Below are positions 25,679 through 34,453 of a stretch of DNA of 64,000 nt, in pieces. The notes under the pieces are model-generated. The model made no database searches, was not told where the DNA came from, and saw nothing but the letters and a program-made list of their open reading frames with translations. A program made the translations under genes and the position numbers. Origin of the DNA: Shewanella piezotolerans WP3 (GTDB lineage Bacteria > Pseudomonadota > Gammaproteobacteria > Enterobacterales > Shewanellaceae); NCBI RefSeq assembly GCF_000014885.1, contig NC_011566.1:4524501-4588500 (forward strand), read 5' to 3'. The first letter of the stretch is position 1. Every line of letters starts with the position of its first letter.

Positions 25679-26395
25679 ATGCAAAACCCGCACATTCTGA
25701 TTGTTGAAGATGAAGCCGTTACCAGAAACACACTTAGAAGTATTTTTGAAGCAGAAGGATATGTGGTATCTGAAGCCAATGATGGCGCTGAAATGCATAA
25801 AGCTATGCAAGATAACAAAGTTAACTTAGTCGTGATGGATATTAACCTTCCCGGCAAAAACGGACTTTTATTAGCACGCGAACTTCGTGAAATTAATAAC
25901 ATTGGCCTTATTTTCCTTACAGGCCGTGATAACGAAGTAGACAAGATTCTTGGACTTGAAATTGGCGCTGATGATTACATCACTAAGCCATTCAATCCAC
26001 GTGAATTGACTATTCGAGCTCGTAACTTATTGACCCGTGTAAATAGCACTGGTGCTGAGTCTGAAGAGAAAAGCGCAGTTGAGTTCTACCGTTTCAACGG
26101 TTGGAGCTTAGAAATCAACAGCCGCTCTCTAGTTAGTCCACAAGGTGAGTCTTACAAGCTGCCACGTAGTGAGTTCCGCGCTATGCTGCACTTTGTAGAG
26201 AACCCAGGCAAGATCCTTAGCCGTGCAGACCTACTTATGAAAATGACTGGTCGTGAGCTTAAGCCACATGACCGTACTGTTGATGTGACGATTCGTCGTA
26301 TCCGTAAGCACTTCGAAAGCTTGCCAGATACACCAGAAATTATCGCTACCATCCACGGTGAAGGTTACCGTTTTTGTGGTAACTTAGAAGACTAA
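25679..26395 (+). CDS. arcA: Aerobic respiration control response regulator ArcA
   Basis: The 238-residue OmpR-family regulator is nearly identical in key parts to known ArcA. The receiver domain has acidic residues near 10-12 and the phosphorylated aspartate D54 in VVMDINLPGKNG. The DNA-binding winged helix (about 135-235) contains KLPRSEFRAMLHFVENPGK and DRTVDVTIRRIRKHFE. It controls the switch between aerobic and anaerobic metabolism. In Shewanella its partner is known to be a split ArcS/HptA relay rather than ArcB; neither is in this window. A strong terminator follows. Confidence 0.97.
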   Translation: MQNPHILIVEDEAVTRNTLRSIFEAEGYVVSEANDGAEMHKAMQDNKVNLVVMDINLPGKNGLLLARELREINNIGLIFLTGRDNEVDKILGLEIGADDYITKPFNPRELTIRARNLLTRVNSTGAESEEKSAVEFYRFNGWSLEINSRSLVSPQGESYKLPRSEFRAMLHFVENPGKILSRADLLMKMTGRELKPHDRTVDVTIRRIRKHFESLPDTPEIIATIHGEGYRFCGNLED

Positions 26396-26409
26396 TCCAA
26401 TCTTCTAAT

Positions 26410-26443
26410 ACAAAAAAGCCAGTCATTTGACTGGCTTTTTTGT
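26410..26443 (+). terminator. Rho-independent terminator of arcA
   Basis: AAAAAAGCCAGTCA pairs with TGACTGGCTTTTTT, ending in a T-run; it lies 15 bases after the stop. Confidence 0.95.
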
Positions 26444-26672
26444 ATCTAAAATCTAGGAAAACAAGTCAAATAACTAAGCTATAAACTTGACACCTAATCT
26501 TAATTAAACCTTAATCTGACGCTAGAACAAGTTAAATTCCGCTAGCAGATAATCCTCATTTGTCAAATAAGCCAACCATAATTATAAATATTGCTTTGTC
26601 CCTATATAGGTCGCTTTTTAACGTTAAGAATAAATAAACCTTCTTATTAACGATATTTAATCTTCGGTTAAT

Positions 26673-26712
26673 CAAAATAGGCATAAACTTAATTGTCTTT
26701 ATACCTATTTTG
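26673..26712 (-). terminator. Hairpin after the peptidase gene
   Basis: CAAAATAGG.ATAAA and TTTAT.CCTATTTTG form a 14-bp stem ending 13 bases after the DPP-IV-type gene (minus strand). There is no clear T-run, so it could also stabilise the mRNA end. Confidence 0.5.
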
Positions 26713-26724
26713 AAATTGTTAACT

Positions 26725-28965
26725 CTATTTTAGTTCACGGTCCAAAAAGTCTGCTAGCGAGCGATATAAATGAACCCGTACTTTCTCACCGCGCATAGAG
26801 TGTTTAGAACCGGGGTAATCTATCATCTGGAATAGCTTTCCTTCATCTTGCAATGCTTTATAAACTCGCGTGCTGTTTTCAAATAGCACATTGTCATCCG
26901 CCATACCGTGGTACATCAACAATCCAGACTGATAACCTTTGACATATGGCAACACACTACTCGCCTCATAGCCTTTGGCATTTGTCTCGGGGTGGCTCAG
27001 GTAACGCTCGGTGTAATGGGTATCATACAATGACCAATCGGATACTGGTGCACCAGAGATTGCGGCCTTGAAGTAATCAGGTGCTTTAAACAAGCTCATC
27101 AACGCCATATAACCGCCATAACTGTGGCCGTAGATAGCAATATTATCGCCATCTACATACGGCAAGCTACGCAGATAGTCGACACCCACTTTTTGATCGT
27201 TAACTTCAGCATCACCTAGTTGCTTGTAAATCACGTATTCAAATTTTGTACCGCGATGGGCGGAACCACGATTATCTAATTGATAAACGATAAAGCCTTG
27301 CTGCAGTAGGTGTTGAGTAAAGTAGTCCTGATGACTCCAACTATTGGTCACTAGTTGTGCGTGTGGACCACCATAGACCCGAACAACCACAGGATATTTC
27401 TTGTTAGCATCAAAGTTTGTTGGCTTAAATATGCGGTACTGTAACGCTTGTCCATCTTCTGCGGTTAACTCTCCAAACTCAGGCACTTGCCACAGCCCAA
27501 AGTAATCATAAAGTGGGTGGCCTTTTTTAACTTCATTTTGCTCAACCCAGGCTAATCGCTTGCCTGACTCACTGTGCAAACTCACCTGAGGTGGCTGCGA
27601 CAAACTACTAAAATAGTCTAAATAGACTGGCTGGTTATCGGCAAACACAGTTGAATGCATACCAGAGCGACTGCTTATAGGTTCGACTTTACCACCAGTG
27701 ATAGCGACCCGGTATAACTGCCTTTCAGTAACTTTAGTTTTACGCCCTGTAAAGTACACTTCGCCGGCTTTTTCATCGATATACTCAACAGCATCTACCG
27801 CCCAATCACCTTGGGTAAGCTGACGAATAACCTTGCCGTCAAGCCCTATTAGGTAAAGGTGGTTAAAACCATCACGCTCCGACGCCCAGATAAACGATTT
27901 CTGTTTCTTTAAGAAATGCAGGTCATCGTTCAAATTGACCCATGCTTCGCTGCGCTCCTGTACCAAGTCTTTATTGCGCTTGATATCATCAATATTAACA
28001 ACTCTTAAGTCGAGCGATTGCTGATCACGGCTCTGCCACTGGTAAGAGAGTTGCTTACTATCAGGCAACCACTTTACTCTCGGAAGATAGATATCTGTAT
28101 CTTTGCCTAAATCAACCCAAGCGACTTTGCTATCGCTAAGCGAAACGACACCTAGTGCGATTGTTACGTTATTTTTACCTGCATATGGATAACGCTGCTC
28201 GGTGAGTTTAATGCCATCGGCGTAGATTTCATTACGGGTAACTAACTCGACAGCAGATTCATCAATACGAGTGTAGGCAATCGCTGATTCATCAGGTGAC
28301 CACCAATAGCCCGTCATACGGCCCATCTCTTCTTGCGCAACAAACTCAGCCATGGCGTTTTTAATCGCACCGCCGCCATCAGTGGTTAATGCTGTCACCT
28401 TTTCAGTTTTTAGGTCCAACACATACAAGTTTTGTTCACGTACGAAAGAGACGTAATTGCCCTTAGGAGACAGTCTTGCATCGGTCGCAAAGCCCTCACC
28501 AGTTTTAAGCAGTTTTACTTGATTGGTTTTCACCGAGAAGTAATACAACTGGCCTGAGGCTGGGATAAGCATAGCTTGGCTATCATCTGCCCAGAAATAT
28601 TCCATAATGCCTTGGCCATAAATACGCTGACGTTCGCGACGCGCTTTCTCCTCATCGGATAGCTCGCCAATCGTCAACTTATCAGCGTCAAGCAACAAGC
28701 TTTGCTTGCCCGTTGCGACATCCATCTGCCATAGATCATAAAAATGTTGATCATCTTTACGACCAGCCAAATAGGTCACTCGCTTACCATCAGGCGAAAG
28801 CTTCAGCCCACGCGGGCTGGTGCCAGCTAAAGCTGGCGAGGCATACATACGCTCGATAGTTAATGGTTTGTCACCACCTTTGGTGACTGAAGATTGTGCA
28901 ATTGCTGGAGATGCCATCATCATTGGAAACGTGGCAAGCAGCAAACTCATCCAATTTTTTTTCAT
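26725..28965 (-). CDS. S9 family prolyl oligopeptidase, dipeptidyl-peptidase IV type
   Basis: The 746-residue protein has a signal peptide (about 1-23, ending in AIA). A long beta-propeller domain follows (about 60-500), containing FVAQEEMGR, which supplies the glutamates that hold the substrate N-terminus in DPP-IV enzymes. Last is a C-terminal alpha/beta-hydrolase domain. The catalytic triad is visible as S615 in GHSYGGYM, D690 in GMADDNV and H722 in GSKHSMRG. It should cleave X-Pro dipeptides from peptides in the periplasm or on the surface. It is monocistronic. Confidence 0.92.
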   Translation of the reverse strand: MKKNWMSLLLATFPMMMASPAIAQSSVTKGGDKPLTIERMYASPALAGTSPRGLKLSPDGKRVTYLAGRKDDQHFYDLWQMDVATGKQSLLLDADKLTIGELSDEEKARRERQRIYGQGIMEYFWADDSQAMLIPASGQLYYFSVKTNQVKLLKTGEGFATDARLSPKGNYVSFVREQNLYVLDLKTEKVTALTTDGGGAIKNAMAEFVAQEEMGRMTGYWWSPDESAIAYTRIDESAVELVTRNEIYADGIKLTEQRYPYAGKNNVTIALGVVSLSDSKVAWVDLGKDTDIYLPRVKWLPDSKQLSYQWQSRDQQSLDLRVVNIDDIKRNKDLVQERSEAWVNLNDDLHFLKKQKSFIWASERDGFNHLYLIGLDGKVIRQLTQGDWAVDAVEYIDEKAGEVYFTGRKTKVTERQLYRVAITGGKVEPISSRSGMHSTVFADNQPVYLDYFSSLSQPPQVSLHSESGKRLAWVEQNEVKKGHPLYDYFGLWQVPEFGELTAEDGQALQYRIFKPTNFDANKKYPVVVRVYGGPHAQLVTNSWSHQDYFTQHLLQQGFIVYQLDNRGSAHRGTKFEYVIYKQLGDAEVNDQKVGVDYLRSLPYVDGDNIAIYGHSYGGYMALMSLFKAPDYFKAAISGAPVSDWSLYDTHYTERYLSHPETNAKGYEASSVLPYVKGYQSGLLMYHGMADDNVLFENSTRVYKALQDEGKLFQMIDYPGSKHSMRGEKVRVHLYRSLADFLDRELK

Positions 28966-29138
28966 TATTATTCCTTGGATAACACGTTGTTAAAACGTGT
29001 TTTGGCTGAAAATTCGTCTACATTGTGCCTCAAATATAAGCAAAACAAAAACAATGCAGACAATATGCATTGGCGTGTGCGCTTTACAGCTGAAAAAACT
29101 GCCAATCTCAGGTATCATCGCCGACAATAATAGGTTTA

Positions 29139-29501
29139 TAGCAATCGGTATAAAGATTTGGTCGCTCAGCGAGAGTTAGCGGTTTTGAAGCAAGGTCATT
29201 AAATGCTCCAGCATTAATGACATTCACCACATCTGACCTCCAGGGATGGAGGTAATGCCTTAAGCATGTCAGGAACATGCTAGGCCATGTGGTTTGCAGT
29301 GAGTGAAGTACATAGTTATTCTACGTTCAAGCTCATTAACGCTGCATCAGAGCCGCTAAAACTCGCCTGTAAGGAGTGTTTTGGCTTCCTACTTCTGTGT
29401 TGGATAAAGGCAAAAGGGAACAACCATTATGTCAATTATCCGCCTTGAATTAGTTCGCCAAAAAACACTCTGAGTAGACCAACTACTTATCCCGATAGGT
29501 A
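29139..29501 (+). repeat. Structured mobile repeat copy E (diverged subfamily, 363 bp)
   Basis: The ends are TAGCAATCGG and CCGATAGGTA with TTA on both sides (29136-29138, 29502-29504). The sequence differs strongly from copies A-D but keeps the architecture. Hairpin I has stem segments GCGAG/CTCGC and TTAGCGG/CCGCTAA. Hairpin II pairs GAGTGTTTTGGC with GCCAAAAAACACTC. The loop motifs ATAGTTATTCTA and AAAAGGGAACAACCATT are conserved. The first-hairpin loop contains an extra module with ACCTCC/GGAGGT and GCATGT/ACATGC hairpins. It lies between the peptidase gene and fbp. Confidence 0.8.
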
Positions 29502-29564
29502 TTAAAACTAAAAATCCCGACCTCTAACTCAATTTAATACACTTAAATTGTCATAGGAAACAAC

Positions 29565-30554
29565 ATGCAGACTCTGGCTGAAAACCTGACATCGCAAGCA
29601 ATTTCTCCCTCTCTTGAAAAACTGATCCTGACCTTAGCTGACACCTCGATCGAGATCAGCCATGCAGTTCGCCATGGTGCCTTAGCAGGTATTTTAGGCG
29701 CTACAGAGCAAGAAAATGTTCAAGGTGAAACCCAAAAGAAACTGGATATCATTACCAACGATATGCTCAAAGATGCACTAAAAGCTGACGGTACAGTCCG
29801 CGGCATTGCATCTGAAGAGGAAGACTACGTGGTTGATGCCGATGCTAACGGCGAGTTTCTAGTCTGCTTTGATCCACTAGACGGCTCATCAAACATCGAC
29901 ATTAACTCATTAGTCGGTACTATCTTTTCGGTATTACCAGCGCCAGCGGGCGAGTTTTCAGAGAAAAGCTTCCTACAAGCGGGTCGTAATCAAGTTGCCG
30001 CAGGTTATGTGCTGTATGGCCCATCTACGATGTTGGCGCTCACCACAGGTAAAGGCGTGCAACTCTTTACCTTAAATCCTGAAACCAATGAGTACTTGTT
30101 AACTGATCCAGCGATGAGTATCAGTAAAGACACAGCTGAGTTTGCCATTAATATGTCAAACCAACGCTTCTGGGAAGCGCCAATGCAGACCTACATTAAC
30201 GATCTGCTACTAGGCACTATTGGTCCACGTGAAAAAGCCTTCAATATGCGCTGGATTGCAGCCATGGTTGGCGACGTTCACCGAGTACTTTGCCGCGGCG
30301 GACTCTTCACCTATCCAACTGATAACAAGAACCCGAACAAACCATTTAAATTACGCTTAATGTACGAAGCAAATCCAATGTCTTTCCTAGTTGAGCAAGC
30401 TGGCGGTAAAGCATCTACCGGCTATGAAACCATCATGGACATCGAACCAAGCGAGATCCACCAGCGTGTGGCGGTTATCTTAGGTTCTGCCAATGAAGTT
30501 GACGCATGCCTTGAGTATCATCAAGTTGATTACTCACAAGAGCCAACTATATAA
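29565..30554 (+). CDS. fbp: Fructose-1,6-bisphosphatase class I
   Basis: The 329 residues match class I FBPase. The metal- and phosphate-binding motif DPLDGSSNID starts at D103, with EEEDY (84-88) as further metal ligands, and the C-terminal KLRLMYEANPMSFLVEQAGGKAS is the fructose-phosphate site. It removes the 1-phosphate from fructose-1,6-bisphosphate in gluconeogenesis, in the cytoplasm. It stands alone with a clear terminator; AGGAAAC is the ribosome binding site. Repeat copy E ends about 60 bases upstream, so the promoter must lie in or next to the repeat. Confidence 0.97.
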   Translation: MQTLAENLTSQAISPSLEKLILTLADTSIEISHAVRHGALAGILGATEQENVQGETQKKLDIITNDMLKDALKADGTVRGIASEEEDYVVDADANGEFLVCFDPLDGSSNIDINSLVGTIFSVLPAPAGEFSEKSFLQAGRNQVAAGYVLYGPSTMLALTTGKGVQLFTLNPETNEYLLTDPAMSISKDTAEFAINMSNQRFWEAPMQTYINDLLLGTIGPREKAFNMRWIAAMVGDVHRVLCRGGLFTYPTDNKNPNKPFKLRLMYEANPMSFLVEQAGGKASTGYETIMDIEPSEIHQRVAVILGSANEVDACLEYHQVDYSQEPTI

Positions 30555-30671
30555 GACGTTAGATCCTAGGAGCTCGGAAAGGTACAGACCGTAAAAGCTA
30601 AAGTAGCTAATCGGAAAAGCTGCAACCTGAAGCTTAAAGAAGGCTCTTGACACTGACTCCTAAACCTAAGA

Positions 30672-30710
30672 AAGCGCAATCCTATAATAGTTAGGACTGC
30701 GCTTTTTTTT
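30672..30710 (+). terminator. Rho-independent terminator of fbp
   Basis: AAAGCGCAATCCTA pairs with TAGGACTGCGCTTT and is followed by a run of T. Confidence 0.93.
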
Positions 30711-30804
30711 GGCTGGTTACTAAATGGATGGCAGACTAAAACCTTAAAATTAGACTTTGTCTAGCGAACAAATAACTGACTATAAGATTTGAGTAAAGCA
30801 GTAA

Positions 30805-31155
30805 TCAACTTAGCAGTACAGTAAGGGACAGAAGTAGAGTGACCATAGCAGGAATTCCATCTTGCCATCTGTCAAAACGTAGATGGAAAAATATCGCACC
30901 AAGTGAGGTCACAACAATAAGCACTGCACCGAGCCATAACGTCCATATAGGTGTAGCGATAGCTAGAAATACACTCAGTAATATAGCGCCGGATAGCTCT
31001 ATCAAGCCAACAACAAACATTACTTGTCTGTTAAGACCATACTTCTTAAAAAATTTAAGCTGAGTTTCGAAGATCAATTTTTGCCAACCTAGCAACTTAA
31101 TTGAACTGGCAAACATAAAGAAAGTGACTAACACAGCGATAATAATTTCTTTCAT
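30805..31155 (-). CDS. DoxX-like small membrane protein
   Basis: The second ATG (31155, MKEIIIAVLV) is chosen because AAGAGG lies at the right distance; an ATG at 31164 has no room for one. The 116-residue protein has four hydrophobic segments and the DoxX-like pattern SSIKLLGWQKLIFETQLKFFKKYGL...GLIELSGAILL. DoxX-family proteins are inner-membrane proteins linked loosely to redox or stress. It diverges from a LysR regulator gene, which probably controls it. Confidence 0.75.
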   Translation of the reverse strand: MKEIIIAVLVTFFMFASSIKLLGWQKLIFETQLKFFKKYGLNRQVMFVVGLIELSGAILLSVFLAIATPIWTLWLGAVLIVVTSLGAIFFHLRFDRWQDGIPAMVTLLLSLTVLLS

Positions 31156-31252
31156 CTTAAGCATCCTCTTTTTGAATAGCGAAATTAAAGCATTCCTAAA
31201 AAGTTATATAAATGCTATTTTTGGCATAACTTACATTCCAAATAAGAATGCA

Positions 31253-32155
31253 ATGGATAAATTTGATTGCCTCCAAATTTTTGTCAAAATCTCGCAGCTA
31301 GGTAGCTTTACTGCCGCGGCAAACGAACTGAATATCACGCAGAGTGCCGTGAGTAAAAAAATTGCATGGCTAGAGAACAAGCTCGGATTTGCGCTATTTC
31401 ACCGTAACAGCAGACAAATTCAGTTAACCACTCAAGGTGTTCAGTATCTTCAATATAGCGAAAGATTTATCGATGAAATGACACATTTCGAATCTAGCTT
31501 AAAAGAGGAACTAGAGCAGGTTAAAGGCCAGCTCAAACTATCAGTGCCAAGTTCAATTGCCACTCAACTACTACTGCAACCAATCAACGACTTTATGGAT
31601 CTTCATCCTGGGCTCACAGTTGATACCTCTGTCAATGATCGGCAAGTCGATCTGATAGAAAGCAATATCGATATCGCCATTAGAGCCGCTGTTTTAGAAG
31701 ATTCAGGTTACAAAGCACGTTTCTTATTTAATAACCAAGCCGTTTATGTTGCCTCACCTCGCTATCTACTAGGCAGAGAAGCTCCGATCCTTGCCAGCGA
31801 TCTTCAGTCTCACAACTGTCTAACCTATTCGCTTATGAGTCCATCCAATATATGGAGCTTACGTAAAGGCGGTAAAGTAGATGCAAAAGTCATGGTCAAA
31901 GAAGTGTTTAAAAGTGATAGCCCAGAGTTGCTGCTTGAGATGGCCTTGCTTGGGCGTGGCATAACAGCACTGCCTAACTGGATGGTTGCTGAGCAGTTAA
32001 AAACTGGTAGTCTGATCCAGGTATTGACTAGCTATCAATCTATCGCTTTACCCATGTATGCGGTGTTCAAAAATGATGATTATCAACCCTACCGAGTCAG
32101 AGCTTTTATAGACTACCTTATCGATTATTTTCAAGCCTTAGACAAATCACTCTGA
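31253..32155 (+). CDS. LysR-family transcriptional regulator
   Basis: The start at ATG 31253 (MDKFDCLQIFVKISQLGSF) matches where LysR proteins normally begin; 300 residues. The helix-turn-helix is FTAAANELNITQSAVSKKIAWLENKLGFALF (about 18-48), and the rest is an effector domain of the CrgA/DsdC-like cytoplasmic type. The neighbouring divergent DoxX gene, about 100 bases away, is the likely target. The effector cannot be told. A terminator shared with fccA follows. Confidence 0.9.
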   Translation: MDKFDCLQIFVKISQLGSFTAAANELNITQSAVSKKIAWLENKLGFALFHRNSRQIQLTTQGVQYLQYSERFIDEMTHFESSLKEELEQVKGQLKLSVPSSIATQLLLQPINDFMDLHPGLTVDTSVNDRQVDLIESNIDIAIRAAVLEDSGYKARFLFNNQAVYVASPRYLLGREAPILASDLQSHNCLTYSLMSPSNIWSLRKGGKVDAKVMVKEVFKSDSPELLLEMALLGRGITALPNWMVAEQLKTGSLIQVLTSYQSIALPMYAVFKNDDYQPYRVRAFIDYLIDYFQALDKSL

Positions 32156-32192
32156 TACAAAAAAGCCTTCATCTAATAAGGTGAAGGCTTTC
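32156..32192. terminator. Bidirectional terminator between lysR and fccA
   Basis: AAAAAAGCCTTCA and TGAAGGCTTTC form the stem; A- and T-rich flanks suit termination from the lysR side and possibly from fccA. Confidence 0.85.
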
Positions 32193-32256
32193 AGTTTAAA
32201 GATTAATTTAAAGAGAAACTTCGAAACTAATCCTTTTCAAACTAACGCTACCAAAG

Positions 32257-34047
32257 TTATTTCTTTTCGGCGTACTTAGCTGCATTTTCACCAGCCATTC
32301 TACCGAAGGTAACGATGTCAGAAATCGCGTTACCACCTAGACGGTTAGCACCGTGAACACCGCCTGTCACTTCACCCGCACCGTATAGACCAGGAATAAC
32401 CTGCTTCTTAGCGTTCAAGATTTCAGACTTAGAGTCAATCATCACGCCGCCCATAGTGTGGTGAACACCAGGAGTTACTTCAATCGCGAAGTAGTTACCT
32501 TCATTAAGAGCACGCGGTAGGTTTGGACGTTCAAAGTCAGCGTCTTTACCAGCAGTCACAAAGCTATTGTAACGCGCCACAGTTTCAGTCAATGCTTTAC
32601 CATCGATGTTCTCTAGCTTACCAAGCTTAACCAATGAGTCAGCAGTCGGGGCAACACCTAGGCCGATGTACTTATCAATTTTGCTTAGTGACTTACGCAC
32701 GGAATCATCAAAGATTAGGTAAGCTGTTTTACCTGTTTGCTCAAGAATCGCTGCAGCGGCTTTGTCACGAGTGGTGATTTCGTTGACGAAACGCTTACCT
32801 TCGCGGTTAACCAAGATTGCACCGTTACCACGTACCGCTTCAGTAACCATCACACCACCTTTAACAGACAGTGTTGGGTGAGCTTGGATGTACTGTAGAT
32901 CTTGCATCGCAGCGCCAGCATTACCCGCTACATCAATACCATCACCAGTCGCACCTGGTTGGTTTGTTGATACAAAGCCTTTAAGTTTTGGATCAAGTTT
33001 GGCTACACGGTCGTTGTTCTTACCGAAACCACCTGTTGCCAGTACCACTGCATCAGCTTTAATCCAGTAGTAACCTTTGTACATACCTTTAACGAGCAGG
33101 CCTTTAACATTGCCCTTATCATCTTTTAGGATTTCAATACCACGGGTGTTCATGCGCATATCGATATCACGCTTAACTGCGTTATCGTAAAGCACTTGAA
33201 TCACGTGAGCACCCACACCTGCACCACCTGTTGGACGATGAGAACGGTTAACTGACGCGCCGCCCATACGGCCAATGTCAGTCAGATCGGCACCCATGCC
33301 AGTTAACCAGTCAACTGAACCTTTTGAGTGTGATGCCAATACATCGACAAGAGCAGGGTCATTTAAGTTGCGGCCACCTTTCATGGTGTCTTTAACCATA
33401 GACTCAACGCTATCTTCAATACCTTTGGCTTTTTGTTGATCTGTCCAAGCAGCGTTCATACCGCCAGCAGCTAGTTTAGCGTTACCGCCAATAACAGGCT
33501 CTTTTTCAACAAGAATAACTTTGGCACCGTTGTCATAGGCAGAAACTGCAGCAGAGAAACCTGCGCCACCAGAACCGATAACCACTACATCAGTTGTGTC
33601 GCGTGGTTCAGCAGCTAATGCAGCTTGGCGATCTGACTTGTCCTTTAATAATTCATCGATGCTAGGCTCATCACGCTCCCACTTCTTCGTGTATGGCATG
33701 TCAAAGTCGAAGCTATGGCAAGAATCACAGTAAACCATCGATTTTTCGTGGGCGCTATGGCAAGAAGTACAAGCGATTTCGCCAGGGAAGTGAGATGCGT
33801 GTGCGTTGTAGTGCTCATGTTCAGTCTCTTTTGCCACCTCTTCCATCGTGCCATGACATGATACACACTGCTCATTTTCGTAACTTAGGTTGTCGTTTGA
33901 AAGCTCGCCATCTGGCATGTGGCAGCTATCACACTCTTGGTTTTCACCATGGAATTCAGCTAAGTTATCCGCAGCCATTGCATTACCCATAAAGCCAGCT
34001 GAGCCTAATAGCGTTGCAATACACACTGCTTTTTTAAAGTTTTTCAT
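32257..34047 (-). CDS. fccA: Periplasmic flavocytochrome c3 fumarate reductase
   Basis: The 596-residue precursor has a signal peptide (1-25). A tetraheme domain follows with four CxxCH motifs (CDSCH 39-43, CVSCH 61-65, CTSCH 93-97, CDSCH 107-111), then a flavoprotein domain starting VVVIGSGGAGFSAAVSAYD. The fumarate-site region RGNGAILVNREGKRFVNE and HHTMGG near the end are present. This is the soluble respiratory fumarate reductase typical of Shewanella: electrons from CymA pass through the hemes to FAD and reduce fumarate to succinate in the periplasm. It is divergent from a two-component system; a near-CRP site lies upstream, in line with known CRP control of anaerobic genes in Shewanella. 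Confidence 0.97.
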   Translation of the reverse strand: MKNFKKAVCIATLLGSAGFMGNAMAADNLAEFHGENQECDSCHMPDGELSNDNLSYENEQCVSCHGTMEEVAKETEHEHYNAHASHFPGEIACTSCHSAHEKSMVYCDSCHSFDFDMPYTKKWERDEPSIDELLKDKSDRQAALAAEPRDTTDVVVIGSGGAGFSAAVSAYDNGAKVILVEKEPVIGGNAKLAAGGMNAAWTDQQKAKGIEDSVESMVKDTMKGGRNLNDPALVDVLASHSKGSVDWLTGMGADLTDIGRMGGASVNRSHRPTGGAGVGAHVIQVLYDNAVKRDIDMRMNTRGIEILKDDKGNVKGLLVKGMYKGYYWIKADAVVLATGGFGKNNDRVAKLDPKLKGFVSTNQPGATGDGIDVAGNAGAAMQDLQYIQAHPTLSVKGGVMVTEAVRGNGAILVNREGKRFVNEITTRDKAAAAILEQTGKTAYLIFDDSVRKSLSKIDKYIGLGVAPTADSLVKLGKLENIDGKALTETVARYNSFVTAGKDADFERPNLPRALNEGNYFAIEVTPGVHHTMGGVMIDSKSEILNAKKQVIPGLYGAGEVTGGVHGANRLGGNAISDIVTFGRMAGENAAKYAEKK

Positions 34048-34238
34048 CTCAAATCCTCACTCTCACCAAGTCACTTATCGTCACTTATAAAAGTCATCAC
34101 GGTAATTTCGACAATCGTTAATGTTGTCGTCAATTGTTAAGTTCAAATTCATTTTGAGCTCAATATTGCCTACGCTCAATCAACAACGGCTCAGCAAGTA
34201 ACAAACTAAACACTTGATCACAGGCTGATTAGTTGCTC

Positions 34239-34285
34239 ATGCACGAATGCATAACGGCATGATGGGTTATGCAAAAATGCATAAC
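34239..34285. promoter_or_regulatory. Two palindromic operators spaced exactly three helical turns apart
   Basis: ATGCACGAATGCAT (34239-34252) and ATGCAAAAATGCAT (34269-34282) share the form ATGCA-N4-TGCAT. The second extends to the perfect GTTATGCA...TGCATAAC (34266-34285). Their centres are 30 bp apart, so both face the same side of the DNA. They are good candidates for the binding sites of the adjacent Fis-type response regulator and could control both fccA and the two-component genes. Confidence 0.6.
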
Positions 34286-34289
34286 TCTG

Positions 34290-34305
34290 TGTGAGCGAGC
34301 TAACA
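34290..34305. promoter_or_regulatory. CRP-like site
   Basis: TGTGAGCGAGCTAACA differs from TGTGA-N6-TCACA by one base in the right half. It sits between fccA and the kinase gene, where CRP control would be expected from Shewanella biology. Confidence 0.45.
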
Positions 34306-34453
34306 TTGATCAATAAGACCTCTTGCAGCGATTATTTAGATCCTCAAAGAGACTTCAGGCTTGAAAATCCCATCATTATCTAGCTGCTGTAGCGGTCAAA
34401 AACCGAGAATTACTGCACAGTTAACGTGTATAAGTGCATGCTAAGATTAAGCG

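Larger units (their letters stand above)
34048..34453. other. Divergent intergenic region of fccA and the two-component system
   Basis: This region of about 406 bases contains the paired palindromes and CRP-like site listed separately. No gene or repeat element is seen. Confidence 0.6.

Noticed and set aside
28894..29179. Two short plus-strand open frames upstream of fbp
   Set aside because: They overlap the start of the peptidase gene, its promoter and repeat E, and encode no recognisable product.
34048..34453. Sigma-54 promoter for fccA or the kinase gene
   Set aside because: No convincing TGGCAC-N5-TTGC sequence was seen, and the adjacent regulator lacks the GAFTGA loop.
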